From Gluconobacter vitians (GTDB lineage: Bacteria; Pseudomonadota; Alphaproteobacteria; Acetobacterales; Acetobacteraceae), in the NCBI RefSeq assembly GCF_015244565.1, contig NZ_JABCQG010000005.1, positions 62,001-126,000 of the forward strand: DNA of 64,000 nt. The letters run 5' to 3'. The stretch's first letter is position 1. The number at the start of each line of letters is the position of its first letter. Under the pieces are notes generated by a model. It was not told the origin of the DNA, did not search any database, and saw only the letters and a list, made by a program, of their open reading frames with translations. The position numbers and the translations under genes were made by a program. This document shows, piece by piece, positions 31,992-41,576 of this stretch.

Positions 31992-32569
31992 CCACCGTTT
32001 CACGTGAAACACATGAGAGGCTGGAGCGCTTTGCCGACCTGCTCGTGCAGTGGAACGCGAAGATCAATCTCGTCAGCCCGCGTGACATCGCCCAACTCTG
32101 GCCCCGCCACATCGAGGACAGCCTCCAGCTCGCGGAACTGATCCCCGAAGGCGCGACCATCACCGATCTGGGTTCGGGCGGCGGTTTTCCGGGCATCATT
32201 CTGGCCATCGCCACCGGAAACCCCGTCACCCTGATCGAATCGGACCAGCGCAAATGCGCCTTCCTGCGGGAAGCCGGACGCATCTGCGACGCCAGGGTCA
32301 CGGTCATCGCCAAGCGCATCGAAGCCGCCAGCCCCCCTCCGGCCGACATCATCACGGCCCGGGCGCTGGCTCCTCTTAACAGGCTCCTCGAATGGGCGCG
32401 GCCATTACTGAAGGAAGACGGGTTCTGCCTGTTCCTGAAGGGTCAGAAGGCGCAGGCCGAGTTGACCGAGGCAAGCGCCGACTGGCACATGAGCCACAGC
32501 ATTATTCCCAGCCGCACCGACCCCGGCGGAGCCATCATCAAGGTCAGTGATTTCAAGCGTGTCGTCTAA
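31988..32569 (+). CDS. rsmG: 16S rRNA (guanine-527-N7) methyltransferase
   Basis: Methylates G527 of 16S rRNA using S-adenosylmethionine. It has 193 residues, with the [10 protein letters not shown] start region and the methyl-donor loop [15 protein letters not shown]. The ATG overlaps the mnmG stop. A parS-like palindrome lies within its first codons, so ParB binding could influence it. Confidence 0.94.
   Translation: MTTVSRETHERLERFADLLVQWNAKINLVSPRDIAQLWPRHIEDSLQLAELIPEGATITDLGSGGGFPGIILAIATGNPVTLIESDQRKCAFLREAGRICDARVTVIAKRIEAASPPPADIITARALAPLNRLLEWARPLLKEDGFCLFLKGQKAQAELTEASADWHMSHSIIPSRTDPGGAIIKVSDFKRVV
31996..32011. promoter_or_regulatory. parS site at the start of rsmG
   Basis: CGTTTCACGTGAAACA differs from the consensus only in the first base. 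It lies just 0.55 kb upstream of parA and 1.4 kb upstream of parB. Confidence 0.85.
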
Positions 32570-33362
32570 AACCGAATCTTCCACCACCCGGATCATTGCC
32601 GTCACCAACCAGAAGGGAGGCGTCGGCAAGACCACCACCACCATCAATCTGGCCGCCGGTCTGGCCCGTCAGGGACAGCGCGTCCTACTCGTGGATCTGG
32701 ACCCGCAGGGCAACGCCTCCACCGGTCTGGGCATCGACTACGACCAGCGCAACACCGGCACCTATGCCGCGCTGATGGTGGAAGCCGAGCCCCACGCCCT
32801 GCCCCAGCCGACAGAGTTCGACAATCTGGCGATCATCACCGCCAATAACGAACTGGCAGGTGCAGAGCTGGAAATGATCGGCGATGAGCGTCGCGAATAC
32901 CGTCTGCGAGACGCCCTGCGCGCGCTGGAAGGCGATTACGACACCATCCTGATCGACTGCCCCCCGAGCCTGGGCCTGCTGACGCTGAATGCACTGGTAG
33001 CCTCTGACAGCGTGATCGTGCCGCTGCAATGCGAGTTCTTCGCGCTCGAAGGCATCAGCCAGCTCGTCCGCACCATCGACCGCGTGCGCCGCGCCTTCAA
33101 TGCCGACCTGCATCTCGAAGGCATTGTCCTGACGATGTATGACCGCCGCAACAACCTGTCCGAACTCGTGGCACAGGACGCGCGCGGCTTCTTCGGCGAT
33201 CAGGTGTTCGAGACGCTCATTCCGCGCAACATCCGCATTTCCGAAGCCCAGAGCCACGGCAGCCCCGTGCTGGACTATGACGCCCGCTCCACGGGTGCCA
33301 TCGCCTATCTGGCGCTGGCAGACGAACTGATCAAACGCAACAAGAACAAGGCAAAGGCGTAA
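32547..33362 (+). CDS. parA: chromosome partitioning ATPase ParA
   Basis: Deviant Walker ATPase that moves ParB-parS complexes. [10 protein letters not shown] is at residues 21-30 and [13 protein letters not shown] follows. Length is 271 from a GTG at 32547 that overlaps the end of rsmG; a second GTG at 32559 is also possible. Neither has an ideal ribosome site, AAGG at 32540 being closest. It is directly upstream of parB with 6 bp between them. Confidence 0.96.
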   Translation: MISSVSSKTESSTTRIIAVTNQKGGVGKTTTTINLAAGLARQGQRVLLVDLDPQGNASTGLGIDYDQRNTGTYAALMVEAEPHALPQPTEFDNLAIITANNELAGAELEMIGDERREYRLRDALRALEGDYDTILIDCPPSLGLLTLNALVASDSVIVPLQCEFFALEGISQLVRTIDRVRRAFNADLHLEGIVLTMYDRRNNLSELVAQDARGFFGDQVFETLIPRNIRISEAQSHGSPVLDYDARSTGAIAYLALADELIKRNKNKAKA

Positions 33363-33368
33363 CCGGCG

Positions 33369-34244
33369 ATGGCCAAAAAGGACAGTTCTCCGCGGCTTGG
33401 TCGCGGCCTCGCGGCTCTTCTGGGCGATCAGGCGCCGCAACTCGCCCGCGCCACACGCGCGAACGCCCAGCCGCAGCAGCACTCGTCCCTGCCGGTGGAT
33501 GTTCTGGCCCCGAGCCCCTTCCAGCCGCGCAAGGACATGAACCCCGAGCGTCTGTCCGAACTGGCCGATTCCATCCGCTCACGCGGCGTCCTGCAGCCGC
33601 TGCTCGTCCGGCCTGACCCGGAAAAGCTGGGCCATTACCAGATCATCGCCGGAGAACGCCGCTGGCGCGCCTCACAGCTCGCAGGTCTGCACAGCGTCCC
33701 TGTCCATATCCGCGAACTGGACGATACGGACGCCATGGCCGCCGCTCTGGTGGAAAACCTCCAACGCGCGGACCTCAACCCAATCGAAGAGGCCGAGGGC
33801 CTGCAACGCCTGGTCACGGACTACACCCTGACGCAGGAAGAACTGGCCGGCGCCGTGGGCAAGTCACGCCCCCATATCACCAACACCATGCGCCTGCTCA
33901 ACCTGCCGCCGGAAGTCCGCGCCTACGTCCGCAACGGTGAACTCACGGCCGGTCACGCCCGTGCCCTGCTAACCCATCCCGATCCGGTCGCCGCAGCCAA
34001 AATCGTCATAGCCCGTGGCCTCAACGTGCGTCAGACAGAAGCCCTGACCGGCGGTAAAAATACCCTGACACCGGCCAAAAAGGCACGGGACGCAGAAATC
34101 TTGCAGATCGAAAACGACCTGTCCTCCCGCCTCGGACTGAAAGTCCATATTTCCTACAACGGAAAAAAAGGCGGCTCCCTGAAAATCGACTACACGTCCC
34201 TGGAGCAGTTCGAGAGCGTCATGCGCCTGCTCAACCGCAGGTAA
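33369..34244 (+). CDS. parB: chromosome partitioning protein ParB
   Basis: CTP-dependent DNA clamp that loads at parS. The 291 residues contain the N-terminal ParA-contact segment (RLGRGLAALLGD), the CTP-binding GERRW motif at 95-99, and the helix-turn-helix TQEELAGAVGKSRPHITNTM. Three candidate parS sites in this window match its expected target. It is the last gene before tRNA-Lys and the inserted element. Confidence 0.97.
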   Translation: MAKKDSSPRLGRGLAALLGDQAPQLARATRANAQPQQHSSLPVDVLAPSPFQPRKDMNPERLSELADSIRSRGVLQPLLVRPDPEKLGHYQIIAGERRWRASQLAGLHSVPVHIRELDDTDAMAAALVENLQRADLNPIEEAEGLQRLVTDYTLTQEELAGAVGKSRPHITNTMRLLNLPPEVRAYVRNGELTAGHARALLTHPDPVAAAKIVIARGLNVRQTEALTGGKNTLTPAKKARDAEILQIENDLSSRLGLKVHISYNGKKGGSLKIDYTSLEQFESVMRLLNRR

Positions 34245-34308
34245 ACCATTGAAATAAAAGGTTTTTCATTTTTTCAGCACTAAACTGCACGAAAAGATGA
34301 AAAACCCC

Positions 34309-34338
34309 TTGCAGCCCGGGGCAGAATCCCGCTATAAG
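34309..34338 (+). promoter_or_regulatory. promoter of tRNA-Lys
   Basis: TTGCAG (34309-34314), an 18-bp spacer, and TATAAG (34333-34338); the tRNA begins 25 bp further on. Confidence 0.55.
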
Positions 34339-34362
34339 CCGCTCCACCGGTAGACGGGCCAT

Positions 34363-34456
<94 letters not shown>

Positions 34457-34462
34457 CCCTTG

Positions 34463-34478
34463 AAAATCTGCGATTTTT
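34463..34478 (+). terminator. element-supplied terminator after tRNA-Lys
   Basis: AAAATC, TGC loop and GATTTT plus one more T, 25 bp after the tRNA. It would replace the host terminator now stranded beyond attR. Confidence 0.5.
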
Positions 34479-34539
34479 AGACTGTCCCAACAGCCTACAA
34501 GGCTCTTGCTGGATTTTGGCTTTGCGGACTCTGCGGATC

Positions 34540-34568
34540 TCCCGGACTCAATCCGGACTCATCTGAAA
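34540..34568. repeat. candidate integrase arm sites, left
   Basis: A 29-bp sequence repeated exactly at 52404-52432. It holds two CCGGACTCA copies, 34542-34550 and 34553-34561, 11 bp apart, with a degenerate third at 34525. Confidence 0.7.
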
Positions 34569-34846
34569 AAGATTGACCGTCTTTGCTGTCAGCATGACTC
34601 GAAGGCAAGACGATGCCGAACAGCAGCAGCAACAACAGAAACCCAACTTTCGGTTTATGTTGAGACCCTCTCTTACCGGGGTGCGAACTACCCCCGGATG
34701 GCACCCCCTCCAGGAAGGACCCAAACGTTTTTCCGGGCACCCTCCCCCGCCTGCCAGCACCACTTCTTCTCCCCTGCGAAAGATATGCATTTTCTGCATA
34801 CCCTTCGGGTCTCTGGCTCTGCCTTTCTCTCCCTAGCATCAAAAAC

Positions 34847-34953
34847 GGTGTTAAAGGTGTTAAGGTGTTATTCGCATCCCAACCCATTGTTTTATATGGT
34901 CTTTTCAATAACACCTTTTGGGATTGCCCCGTAACACCTTCTAAAAGGTGTTA
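34847..34953. repeat. GGTGTTA iteron-like cluster, left
   Basis: Six exact copies of GGTGTTA or its complement in 107 bp, at 34847, 34856, 34864 (direct), 34909, 34932 (inverted) and 34947 (direct). The last two form a 9-bp inverted repeat with a 4-nt spacer. A matching cluster lies at the other end of the element. Confidence 0.75.
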
Positions 34954-35312
34954 TTGATCGCTCGCACAATTTCCCGGAAAACTGCGGTTTTCTTCTATCG
35001 GTCGCTTCTGGGTTCAACTCCGCTCTGCCAGCCTCATATGGACAAGCCATGCGCATAACGCATAACAAGACGAAAATTGCGGGAAGGAAACTTCCTGCGC
35101 TGACCGCGCAGACCACACATCCGGGCCGCGCCGGACCAGTCCGATCTCAGGACCCAGCAGGCAGAATGCGGTAGACGCTGGCCCTCCAATGCCCAGGCGC
35201 TTTGCGCCCGGCGGTGGAAGTCCCCACCCTCTTTTCTGATCGAATGATTTGCCGCCCGACTGCCTGAAGAGTCTGCTCCTGAATTGTCAGACCTTGGCAA
35301 AAGGAGACCGCC
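34954..35312. other. gene-free stretch downstream of the helicase gene
   Basis: No supported gene. Short frames on both strands have no ribosome site or recognisable composition. Together with 34457-34953 it forms an 850-bp non-coding left end. Confidence 0.5.
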
Positions 35313-37226
35313 TCAGCGGTCCCCCTCCTCCGTTCCGAGGATAGACGCCTTCACCTCATAGGCCCTGACGTTGCGATGACCAGGCGGAGAAATGACTGCA
35401 GAGTTCTTTGCTTTCCCCGGCAGCAGGTATCCCGTCTCAATCAGCGTCTGCACAGCATTGCGCCGGTTCAGCCCCGCCAGAGCTTCGGACATCCCTTCAG
35501 CGGTCAGGAAGTAGCGCCATTCATACCGTCCGCCGTCTCCCTTCATCCAGCGCTTCCAGCCTGCCCGGTTCTGAGTACGGAACCGTTCGCCCGGCGGCTG
35601 GCTCTCTTCTGATTGCGCAGCATCCCCTTGGACAGGATCAACCCAGCGCTCAAACCGGGCCTCACCATTCTTGGCAATGAAGTCGCGTAGCTGGGCTACT
35701 GCCTGCTCATCCTCTCGCCGTCCGACCGTGCCACGCTCTGCAAGCCATGCCTCGAAGCAGATCCCCGCCATCACGGCGGGCGTGTCCTGATCCCAGCCGG
35801 TCAGCCCGTATTGCGTCGCCAGCTCACCGGCCGCCGCCACCATCGCAAATCGTGCAGCGACACTCCGCACCTGTCCCGAAGCCTCTGGGTAAGACTGCAA
35901 CCATTCGCGCATGATATCGCCCATCCGGACCCGAAGCCGATCCTGGACAACCTCATTCCCTGACTGCGCCAGATCCTCTGTGAGCCGATGAAGAAACGCA
36001 CGCAACGGTGCACCAAAATATTGCCCCGTGACCACCCGCAGATGACGGGCAAAGGCGTCCGGCGTGTCGTGGTCATGGACATGCTCAAACAGTCCCTGCC
36101 CATGTCCGGCATCAGCAGGCAGATCCGCAAACCGCACTTCCTGCCCGGCCTTTGTCGCCTTTCCGGCCTCCCGGTTCAGATCGGCCAGTCCGAGCTCACC
36201 GGTAGACAGAAAGAGAATGCGAAACCGCGCCACGGTCCGCGCTCCACCCGTGCGAGAAGCACGCGCCTTTCCCTGCCCATTCGAAAGCAGATAGGCGACC
36301 TCACCAGCTTCACGCGGATCCAGCTGTCCAATTTCATCCAAAGGCAGCAGCACATCACAGCTCGCCAGCGCCGTGCTTTCGATCCCGTTTCCAGTAGAGC
36401 GCCAGGAGCGAATATAGCCTCCTGCCCCATTCTGAGGCGTGCCACCACAGACCGACGCCGCCACCCTTAAAGCCGTGCTCTTGCCCAACCGACTGGAACC
36501 CTTGAACGAGATACCGCCGCCTTCTTCACCCAGCAGCCCCAGAAGCGGCGCGGCAAACGCACAGGACGCGGCAAAGACCAGCCGGCTGTTTTTCATGCAC
36601 AGCGCACCAATCTGGATCTTCCAGTCCTCAACCGTGCCAGCAACTCCGAACAGCGATGCTTCACGATCCAACGTCTGCAACACCACTCGCTCAGAGGTCT
36701 CTCCCAGCGTTTCATCTGGCAGGACAAACACATCCCCGCCGCCAAACCGATGCCAGCCGATCCGCGTGACACTTCTGGCCCGCTGAGAACTCTGCAAGCT
36801 CGCCAGCCATTCCAGGAAAGCCGCCTTGGCTTTAGCGCCTGCGCCCAGCGTGAGGCCACCATCTGCCAACCGTGTCCGGATCTCATTGCCATCACCAGCG
36901 AACAGGGCACGCGCAAAGGCTTCCTCATGTCGATGACCGTCACGATCCTGCCAGGCAAGAAGCAACCCCCAGTTCTGCCCAGCCTCATCACGTGATTCTC
37001 CCAACACCTGGACGGGACCACAGAGGAAAAAGGGAGCACCATCACCATTCCGACGCCAGATCCCATCATCTCGATAAATGAACCGCCGGTCTTCACTGAC
37101 CTCCTGCGCTTTCGCGCTGCCCTGATTGGCTTCCGGAAACTGGACCACCTTGGCGTTCTCAATTCCCTTGCGAATATCAGACCGACCGTTCTTCCTGCCC
37201 GTCTGTGTCTTTTCCCCGGAGGACAT
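35313..37226 (-). CDS. DUF927-type replicative helicase
   Basis: Probably the helicase of the element's replication module. From the ATG at 37226 the product has 637 residues. Walker A GSSRLGKST is at about 243-251 and Walker B CDVLLPLDEI at about 290-299, within a DUF927 domain, a family found with Toprim primases in phages, satellites and integrative elements. The C-terminal quarter contains a winged-helix-like segment (RNAVQTLIETGYLL). The frame opens further up to 37343, but GGAG nine bases before 37226 and the domain layout favour this start. It overlaps the Toprim gene by 50 bp and ends the leftward operon. Confidence 0.85.
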   Translation of the reverse strand: MSSGEKTQTGRKNGRSDIRKGIENAKVVQFPEANQGSAKAQEVSEDRRFIYRDDGIWRRNGDGAPFFLCGPVQVLGESRDEAGQNWGLLLAWQDRDGHRHEEAFARALFAGDGNEIRTRLADGGLTLGAGAKAKAAFLEWLASLQSSQRARSVTRIGWHRFGGGDVFVLPDETLGETSERVVLQTLDREASLFGVAGTVEDWKIQIGALCMKNSRLVFAASCAFAAPLLGLLGEEGGGISFKGSSRLGKSTALRVAASVCGGTPQNGAGGYIRSWRSTGNGIESTALASCDVLLPLDEIGQLDPREAGEVAYLLSNGQGKARASRTGGARTVARFRILFLSTGELGLADLNREAGKATKAGQEVRFADLPADAGHGQGLFEHVHDHDTPDAFARHLRVVTGQYFGAPLRAFLHRLTEDLAQSGNEVVQDRLRVRMGDIMREWLQSYPEASGQVRSVAARFAMVAAAGELATQYGLTGWDQDTPAVMAGICFEAWLAERGTVGRREDEQAVAQLRDFIAKNGEARFERWVDPVQGDAAQSEESQPPGERFRTQNRAGWKRWMKGDGGRYEWRYFLTAEGMSEALAGLNRRNAVQTLIETGYLLPGKAKNSAVISPPGHRNVRAYEVKASILGTEEGDR

Positions 37227-38244
37227 CGTTCCAGTCTCCATGTACGATTTCAGGCATGGCGAGCCGAACTGTGCGGCCCTGCGATGCGAATTTCTTGAGA
37301 GCGGCTTCCAGAGCACGACGGGCTTTTTCATTCCCGCTGTCATTGTCAGCCGCGATGATGATGTCTTTGAGAGTGTCCGGCAGAGCGACGGCCGCCATGT
37401 TGCTGAGCGACACAGCCGACAACACCCGGAACTCAGGGCAGGCCACAGCCACGGACAGCGCCGTCTCGATGCCTTCCGCGATGACCGTCACGTCACCTTC
37501 CGGAGCCACGCCCAACGCCTTGCCCGATGCCCCACGCCACAGGCGCACGCATCCGCCCGCGAATGATCCCAGAACTTTCTTGGCGTTCTGAAGGTCGGCC
37601 TTTACCCAGCCGCCGGGCGTCTCACCCAACCAGGTCCGATGCACAGCCACTAGCTTTCCGGATGGTCCGCAGATGGCCGCGATCATGGCGGGAAGCGGTC
37701 TCTGCACCTCGGCACACCAGACAGACGGATTAAACCGCAGCGCACCAGGAGCGCGGCCCAGCTCACGCAGAATAATGCCCCGCCCGGCGAGATACGCCTC
37801 AACCGGTGTTCCGGCGATACCGGCCGGAGTGTCATGCCAGAGCTTCCGCGCGGATGCCCGCTTGCGCTGGGCGTCCTGATCCAGATCCTCACGCCCGCGA
37901 TCCAGCGCAACTTGCCTGCGCTCAGGAGCCCGAAAGGTCGGTGCAGCTCCGTCACCCAGCCCCAGCCAGCTGACAGCCCACTTCATCGCCTCCCGCCGAT
38001 CTCCCGCGAACAGGACGGCCGCTACCAGATCCAGCGCATCGCCGCGCTCGCCTGAACTGAAGTCAGCCCAGACACCTGCCCGGGAACCATTCAGATGGAC
38101 GGCAAGGCTCTGTCCCTTTTCGCCCGCCAGAGAGCCACACCGCCATTCCGCACCGTCCTTCCGGCCGTTTGGCAGAAGCTCCCGCGCCAGAACACCGATG
38201 CGCTCTGCCAACATCCGCGAGAGCGTGCCCGCATCGTACCTCAT
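37177..38244 (-). CDS. Toprim-domain primase-like protein
   Basis: A protein of 355 residues with a catalytic Toprim domain near the C-terminus: EGIE at 257-260 and DND at 300-302 supply the metal-binding acids. The N-terminal half, with the WRCGSLAGEKGQSLAVHLNG stretch, resembles the DUF7146 or zinc-binding-type regions of plasmid and phage primases but lacks a clear zinc finger. With the helicase gene that follows it forms a primase-helicase pair of the P4 alpha type split over two genes. Its start overlaps the stop of the preceding gene (ATGA). Confidence 0.85.
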   Translation of the reverse strand: MRYDAGTLSRMLAERIGVLARELLPNGRKDGAEWRCGSLAGEKGQSLAVHLNGSRAGVWADFSSGERGDALDLVAAVLFAGDRREAMKWAVSWLGLGDGAAPTFRAPERRQVALDRGREDLDQDAQRKRASARKLWHDTPAGIAGTPVEAYLAGRGIILRELGRAPGALRFNPSVWCAEVQRPLPAMIAAICGPSGKLVAVHRTWLGETPGGWVKADLQNAKKVLGSFAGGCVRLWRGASGKALGVAPEGDVTVIAEGIETALSVAVACPEFRVLSAVSLSNMAAVALPDTLKDIIIAADNDSGNEKARRALEAALKKFASQGRTVRLAMPEIVHGDWNDVLRGKDTDGQEERSV

Positions 38245-38810
38245 GCGGGTTCAGGCTTAGCGTACGGCCAGACCATGAAAACGGGGCCTGCCTCAGCTAG
38301 TGCGTCTGAGAGATCCTCACAGGCATCTTCCAGAGAGGGCACGTCATCAGCCACTCGCCCTTCACGTTGACAAGCCTGCAACGCCTCCAGCCGATCATTT
38401 GCACGATCGATGAATAACTCTACCGCCTGAACAGCAGGCACCGATGCCAACAGATTGCGATGTGCCATCCGAGCGAGGAGACACTCTGCCCCCCAAAGCG
38501 CTGGCAGTGTCAGATCATGAACAGGGATTATTCCTTGATCATCTAACCCACCAGAAACATCAACCTGAGGCCACCAGCCGGATTCCATATTCTCTACGAC
38601 TTGTCGCGCCTCTGTTAGCGCATCTTGGCCATTTCTGAACGGCCATGGCACGTTCTCGCCGTTGCACAAGACCAGGTCGGCAGCCTGACGAAAAACTGCC
38701 ATATCTTCTACGGACCATTCCGGCAGATCGTCACATTGTGTGGGAGCAACCAGCCCCAAGATAGCCAGTTCGGCAATACCGAGACGAAAACTCGCAAAAC
38801 CGACACTCAT
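38241..38810 (-). CDS. unknown protein of the replication operon
   Basis: A protein of 189 residues, acidic, no membrane segment, no family recognised. It has two tryptophan-rich patches (SGWWPQVDVSGG) and a helical C-terminus. ATGA overlaps on both sides place it firmly in the translationally coupled operon with the Toprim and helicase genes. Confidence 0.65.
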   Translation of the reverse strand: MSVGFASFRLGIAELAILGLVAPTQCDDLPEWSVEDMAVFRQAADLVLCNGENVPWPFRNGQDALTEARQVVENMESGWWPQVDVSGGLDDQGIIPVHDLTLPALWGAECLLARMAHRNLLASVPAVQAVELFIDRANDRLEALQACQREGRVADDVPSLEDACEDLSDALAEAGPVFMVWPYAKPEPA

Positions 38811-39373
38811 GACCTGCCCTCCTGAGAAGAGCCAGGCAAAACTACGATGTCGCCTGCCAACCCGACGATCGCCTTCCCAGCGATCAGTCTTTCCGCTGCT
38901 CTATCGCGCTTTCCAGCCAGTGCAAGAATGCTCTGCCAGCCAATGGCATCAAGCCCGCGGCGAGCCTCCACTGCACGACAATCCTCATCCAGACTGATCC
39001 GAAACCAGATCAGCGCTGCTTTCAGAGACCGAAAGTGATCTGCGGCTTCTTTTTCCCCATTCACCTGGACCAAAGCCGCGAAAGAATCATCAGCTAAGAG
39101 GATCTTCCGCAATTCGGACCACGCCGCCATAAGCCCAACCACCGCAGCCTGAGAAGGGACAGGCCGAAACTGATAGCGACCGTGGCGCCGAAGCGTTTCG
39201 TCCATGCTCGGCCTCCAAAAACTATTCCAAACATAGTCGTCACACCCCCGACAGAATTTCAGGAAGCGGACCAAGATATTCGGCTTTGAATCAGCCGGAG
39301 GAGCCCAGAGCGGAACACCCATCTGAGAAGCCCGAGACACAGCAGAGGGAGCAGCATGAGAAGTTGTCAGCAT
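38807..39373 (-). CDS. unknown protein of the replication operon
   Basis: A protein of 188 residues from an ATG at 39373 with AAGGGG nine bases upstream. A cysteine pair (FCRGCDDYVWNSFW) lies near residue 45, and the C-terminal half is helical. No family recognised. It overlaps the upstream HTH gene by seven bases and the downstream gene by four. Confidence 0.6.
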   Translation of the reverse strand: MLTTSHAAPSAVSRASQMGVPLWAPPADSKPNILVRFLKFCRGCDDYVWNSFWRPSMDETLRRHGRYQFRPVPSQAAVVGLMAAWSELRKILLADDSFAALVQVNGEKEAADHFRSLKAALIWFRISLDEDCRAVEARRGLDAIGWQSILALAGKRDRAAERLIAGKAIVGLAGDIVVLPGSSQEGRS

Positions 39374-39624
39374 GCTGGCCGCCCCTTCTGAGAACGTACT
39401 GTTGCGTCAGCCGTGGACTGCACAGAGCGCTCAGAAATCCAGCGTTCCAACTCCGCAACGCTATAACCGACACGCCGCTTGCTCAGCTGGACGAAAGCAG
39501 GCCCATTGCCACTTAGCCGCATCGCCTGAAGTGTCCGATAACCTAATCCAGTCATTGCAGCAGCCTGCCGTTCAGACACAACCAACGGCGCGGGGGAATC
39601 CCCTTTATGCTGATGAGAAAGCAT
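39367..39624 (-). CDS. AlpA/excisionase-like helix-turn-helix protein
   Basis: A protein of 85 residues with a winged helix-turn-helix of the MerR/AlpA/Xis group: VSERQAAAMTGLGYRTLQAM is the recognition unit, followed by the wing (RRVGYSVAELERWISER). Proteins of this type act as excisionases or transcription activators of P4-like elements. It heads the downstream half of the leftward operon after a 108-bp gap that contains two AGCATTAC repeats. Confidence 0.8.
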   Translation of the reverse strand: MLSHQHKGDSPAPLVVSERQAAAMTGLGYRTLQAMRLSGNGPAFVQLSKRRVGYSVAELERWISERSVQSTADATVRSQKGRPAC

Positions 39625-39732
39625 GAAATTTTACCTTCCTAGCATTACAGACTTCAGCATTACGCCGAGCCCGAATGATGCGAAGATGTTTGAGAAGGTC
39701 TCTTGAGATCAGCCAGTTTGGTCAGAAATGAA

Positions 39733-40533
39733 TTACTGACCATTCCAATTATTGGCAGATTTCCGGGCGTCTTCCTTTTCTGCCTCTAGCTTTGCACTTT
39801 CTTCTTTAACCACCGTTCGGACCTTGGTCAGGCTGAGCTCTAGTCCGTTTTTTGCGAGCTGATCCAAAACGTGCTGCTCGCATTTCGACTGCTTTCCATA
39901 TTCGGAAAGGCGCTCGCCTTCTTCTTCTAGCCAGCCACGCGCGACACTTCTGGCAAACTTGGTCTCGGCTTTTTCAGGTCGACCAGGGCCACCCGGCTTT
40001 TTCACACTGGAGACGGCAGGCTCAAATGCAGCAGTCTCTTCCGCCCGGAATATTTGGATGCACTCCACCGGGATCCAATCGGGCGTTCCGCACTGCACCC
40101 AGTAAGACCGGAAAAAATCTTCAAAAGACGACGATTCTGTTCTCGGGTCCGAATACTGGAGGGCACATCGCCTCCAGGACTCATTAGGGGGCGTCTGATA
40201 ATCACCTTGACGCCTCCTATAAAATCTAACTCTTTCGACACCAGAACAAAGAAAGGTTACGATCTCGCCTTGCAATAAAGAAACGGCCGCGTCCATGCCG
40301 TTGAGTTCTGGCGGCCTCACTGGTGGCCGCATATTGCGAGCTGGCGATGTAGAACCGTGGACACGAGCATTATAGGCAAAGTACGACTTTGCAAACGCTC
40401 TTGCCAAAGCAGCATAACCGCCCTTTGACTGACAGGCTTCCCAAGCGACACGGCACTGATCCCAGACCTGCGCAGAGACGATCTCAGGCAAGGCGTCAAT
40501 CAGCCCTATCCATTTGCCGGTAGTTTCTTCCAT
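39733..40533 (-). CDS. unknown protein of the replication operon
   Basis: From an ATG at 40533 it has 266 residues: an N-terminal WIGLIDALPEIVSAQVWDQC region, a middle rich in aromatics (FEDFFRSYWVQCG), and a basic, highly charged helical C-terminus. No family recognised. An ATG at 40722, with GGAGA upstream and overlapping the previous stop, would add 63 residues, but these are low-complexity and cover a strong hairpin, so I prefer the shorter form without being sure. Confidence 0.55.
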   Translation of the reverse strand: MEETTGKWIGLIDALPEIVSAQVWDQCRVAWEACQSKGGYAALARAFAKSYFAYNARVHGSTSPARNMRPPVRPPELNGMDAAVSLLQGEIVTFLCSGVERVRFYRRRQGDYQTPPNESWRRCALQYSDPRTESSSFEDFFRSYWVQCGTPDWIPVECIQIFRAEETAAFEPAVSSVKKPGGPGRPEKAETKFARSVARGWLEEEGERLSEYGKQSKCEQHVLDQLAKNGLELSLTKVRTVVKEESAKLEAEKEDARKSANNWNGQ

Positions 40534-40567
40534 AGCCGCCCCACGCCAGCCGTCCCCACGCATGAAC

Positions 40568-40636
40568 TGGAGCGGCGCGGCGGGCCAGACGTGGGGTTCC
40601 GGCGTTCGGCGGCCAGACCTAGCCGCGCCAGCTCCA
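40568..40636. other. large stem-loop within the operon
   Basis: Arms 40568-40581 and 40622-40636 pair along 14 bp with one bulged base and enclose a 40-nt GC-rich loop that itself has a repeated GGCCAGAC. It is the most GC-rich spot of the element. Confidence 0.55.
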
Positions 40637-40718
40637 ACCATGCCCCCCGTGCAAACCGAGAACAAGCCCTGAACAGAACCGGCCCGCGTAGAACCGCTCG
40701 ATCGTAATGCAGTCCCGT

Positions 40719-41576
40719 TCATGCCGGCATCTCCACGCCCTGCCAGAGCTGCCCGAACAGTCCATGCTCCTGGTCTGGCATCTGGAGCGTTACTGCATCC
40801 ACCACCTCGCTCAGATCGCGCTCACTGGCTTTCATGAGAACCGGCAACGCAGAGGACAAGCACCTCACCACCCGTGTCACATTCTCTGAGCGGTACAGAG
40901 GAGCGCTTCCACCAACCGGCTCCAGATCCACCGCCCGAAGAGTTTCCAATGCTGTAAAGACCTGCACAGCAGCATCAGCCAGCGACCCGGACGGCAGAAG
41001 TGGCAGCATATCGTGCAAGGCGCGCTCCACGCTTTCCGCCGCAGCAGCATCCAAAGCAAGCTGCCTCTGCTGCACAATCTCTGTAGGCCCCGTCAGAACC
41101 TCGACAGCGTCCGTCCGCTGATCCTTGAGCAGCTGGGCCCGTCGCATCCGTTGCGCGATTTCAAAAGGCCCAGACACAGCCACAGACGTAAAAACAGGCG
41201 CTTGCACCGGATCTGCCCGCATAACCTGCGCCTGATCCCGCAGGATCGCCGCAGCCATCTGCCCGAACCAGTCCGGAGCCTCCGCAATCAGGCGATCATA
41301 ATCCATCTGAGGGCGCCCCAGTGCGGCCAGAGCTTCCATCTGAGCCTTATGCCCTTCCGGCGTCGTCGCCCGCTGCACCAGAAGATCATCCAGCAGCTCA
41401 CGCGCCCGATCGGAAACAGCCTGAGCCTCAGGGCTGGCCGGCTCTGCCTCCATCAGATCATCCTTGGCCCGCATCACCTGGACAAACTCGCCACACAAAC
41501 GAACCAGAACAGCGTCAGAAGAAGACTGCTTTGCAGCACAATGGGCCGCATCATTTTTGATCGTCTCGACCATCAC
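40719..41576 (-). CDS. unknown helical protein
   Basis: A protein of 285 residues, largely alpha-helical by composition, acidic, without membrane segments or catalytic motifs that I recognise. Repeated alanine-rich stretches (ALDAAAAESVERALHDML) suggest a helical bundle. It overlaps the upstream gene by four bases. Confidence 0.65.
   Translation of the reverse strand: MMVETIKNDAAHCAAKQSSSDAVLVRLCGEFVQVMRAKDDLMEAEPASPEAQAVSDRARELLDDLLVQRATTPEGHKAQMEALAALGRPQMDYDRLIAEAPDWFGQMAAAILRDQAQVMRADPVQAPVFTSVAVSGPFEIAQRMRRAQLLKDQRTDAVEVLTGPTEIVQQRQLALDAAAAESVERALHDMLPLLPSGSLADAAVQVFTALETLRAVDLEPVGGSAPLYRSENVTRVVRCLSSALPVLMKASERDLSEVVDAVTLQMPDQEHGLFGQLWQGVEMPA

Noticed and set aside
34495-34914. A minus-strand frame with a poly-leucine run near attL
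   Set aside because: The run comes from a short CAG/CAA repeat; no ribosome site, and the frame covers the iteron cluster.
40534-40722. N-terminal extension of the 39733-40533 protein
   Set aside because: It has a ribosome site and ATGA overlap, but the translation is low-complexity and covers a strong hairpin; kept only as an alternative.
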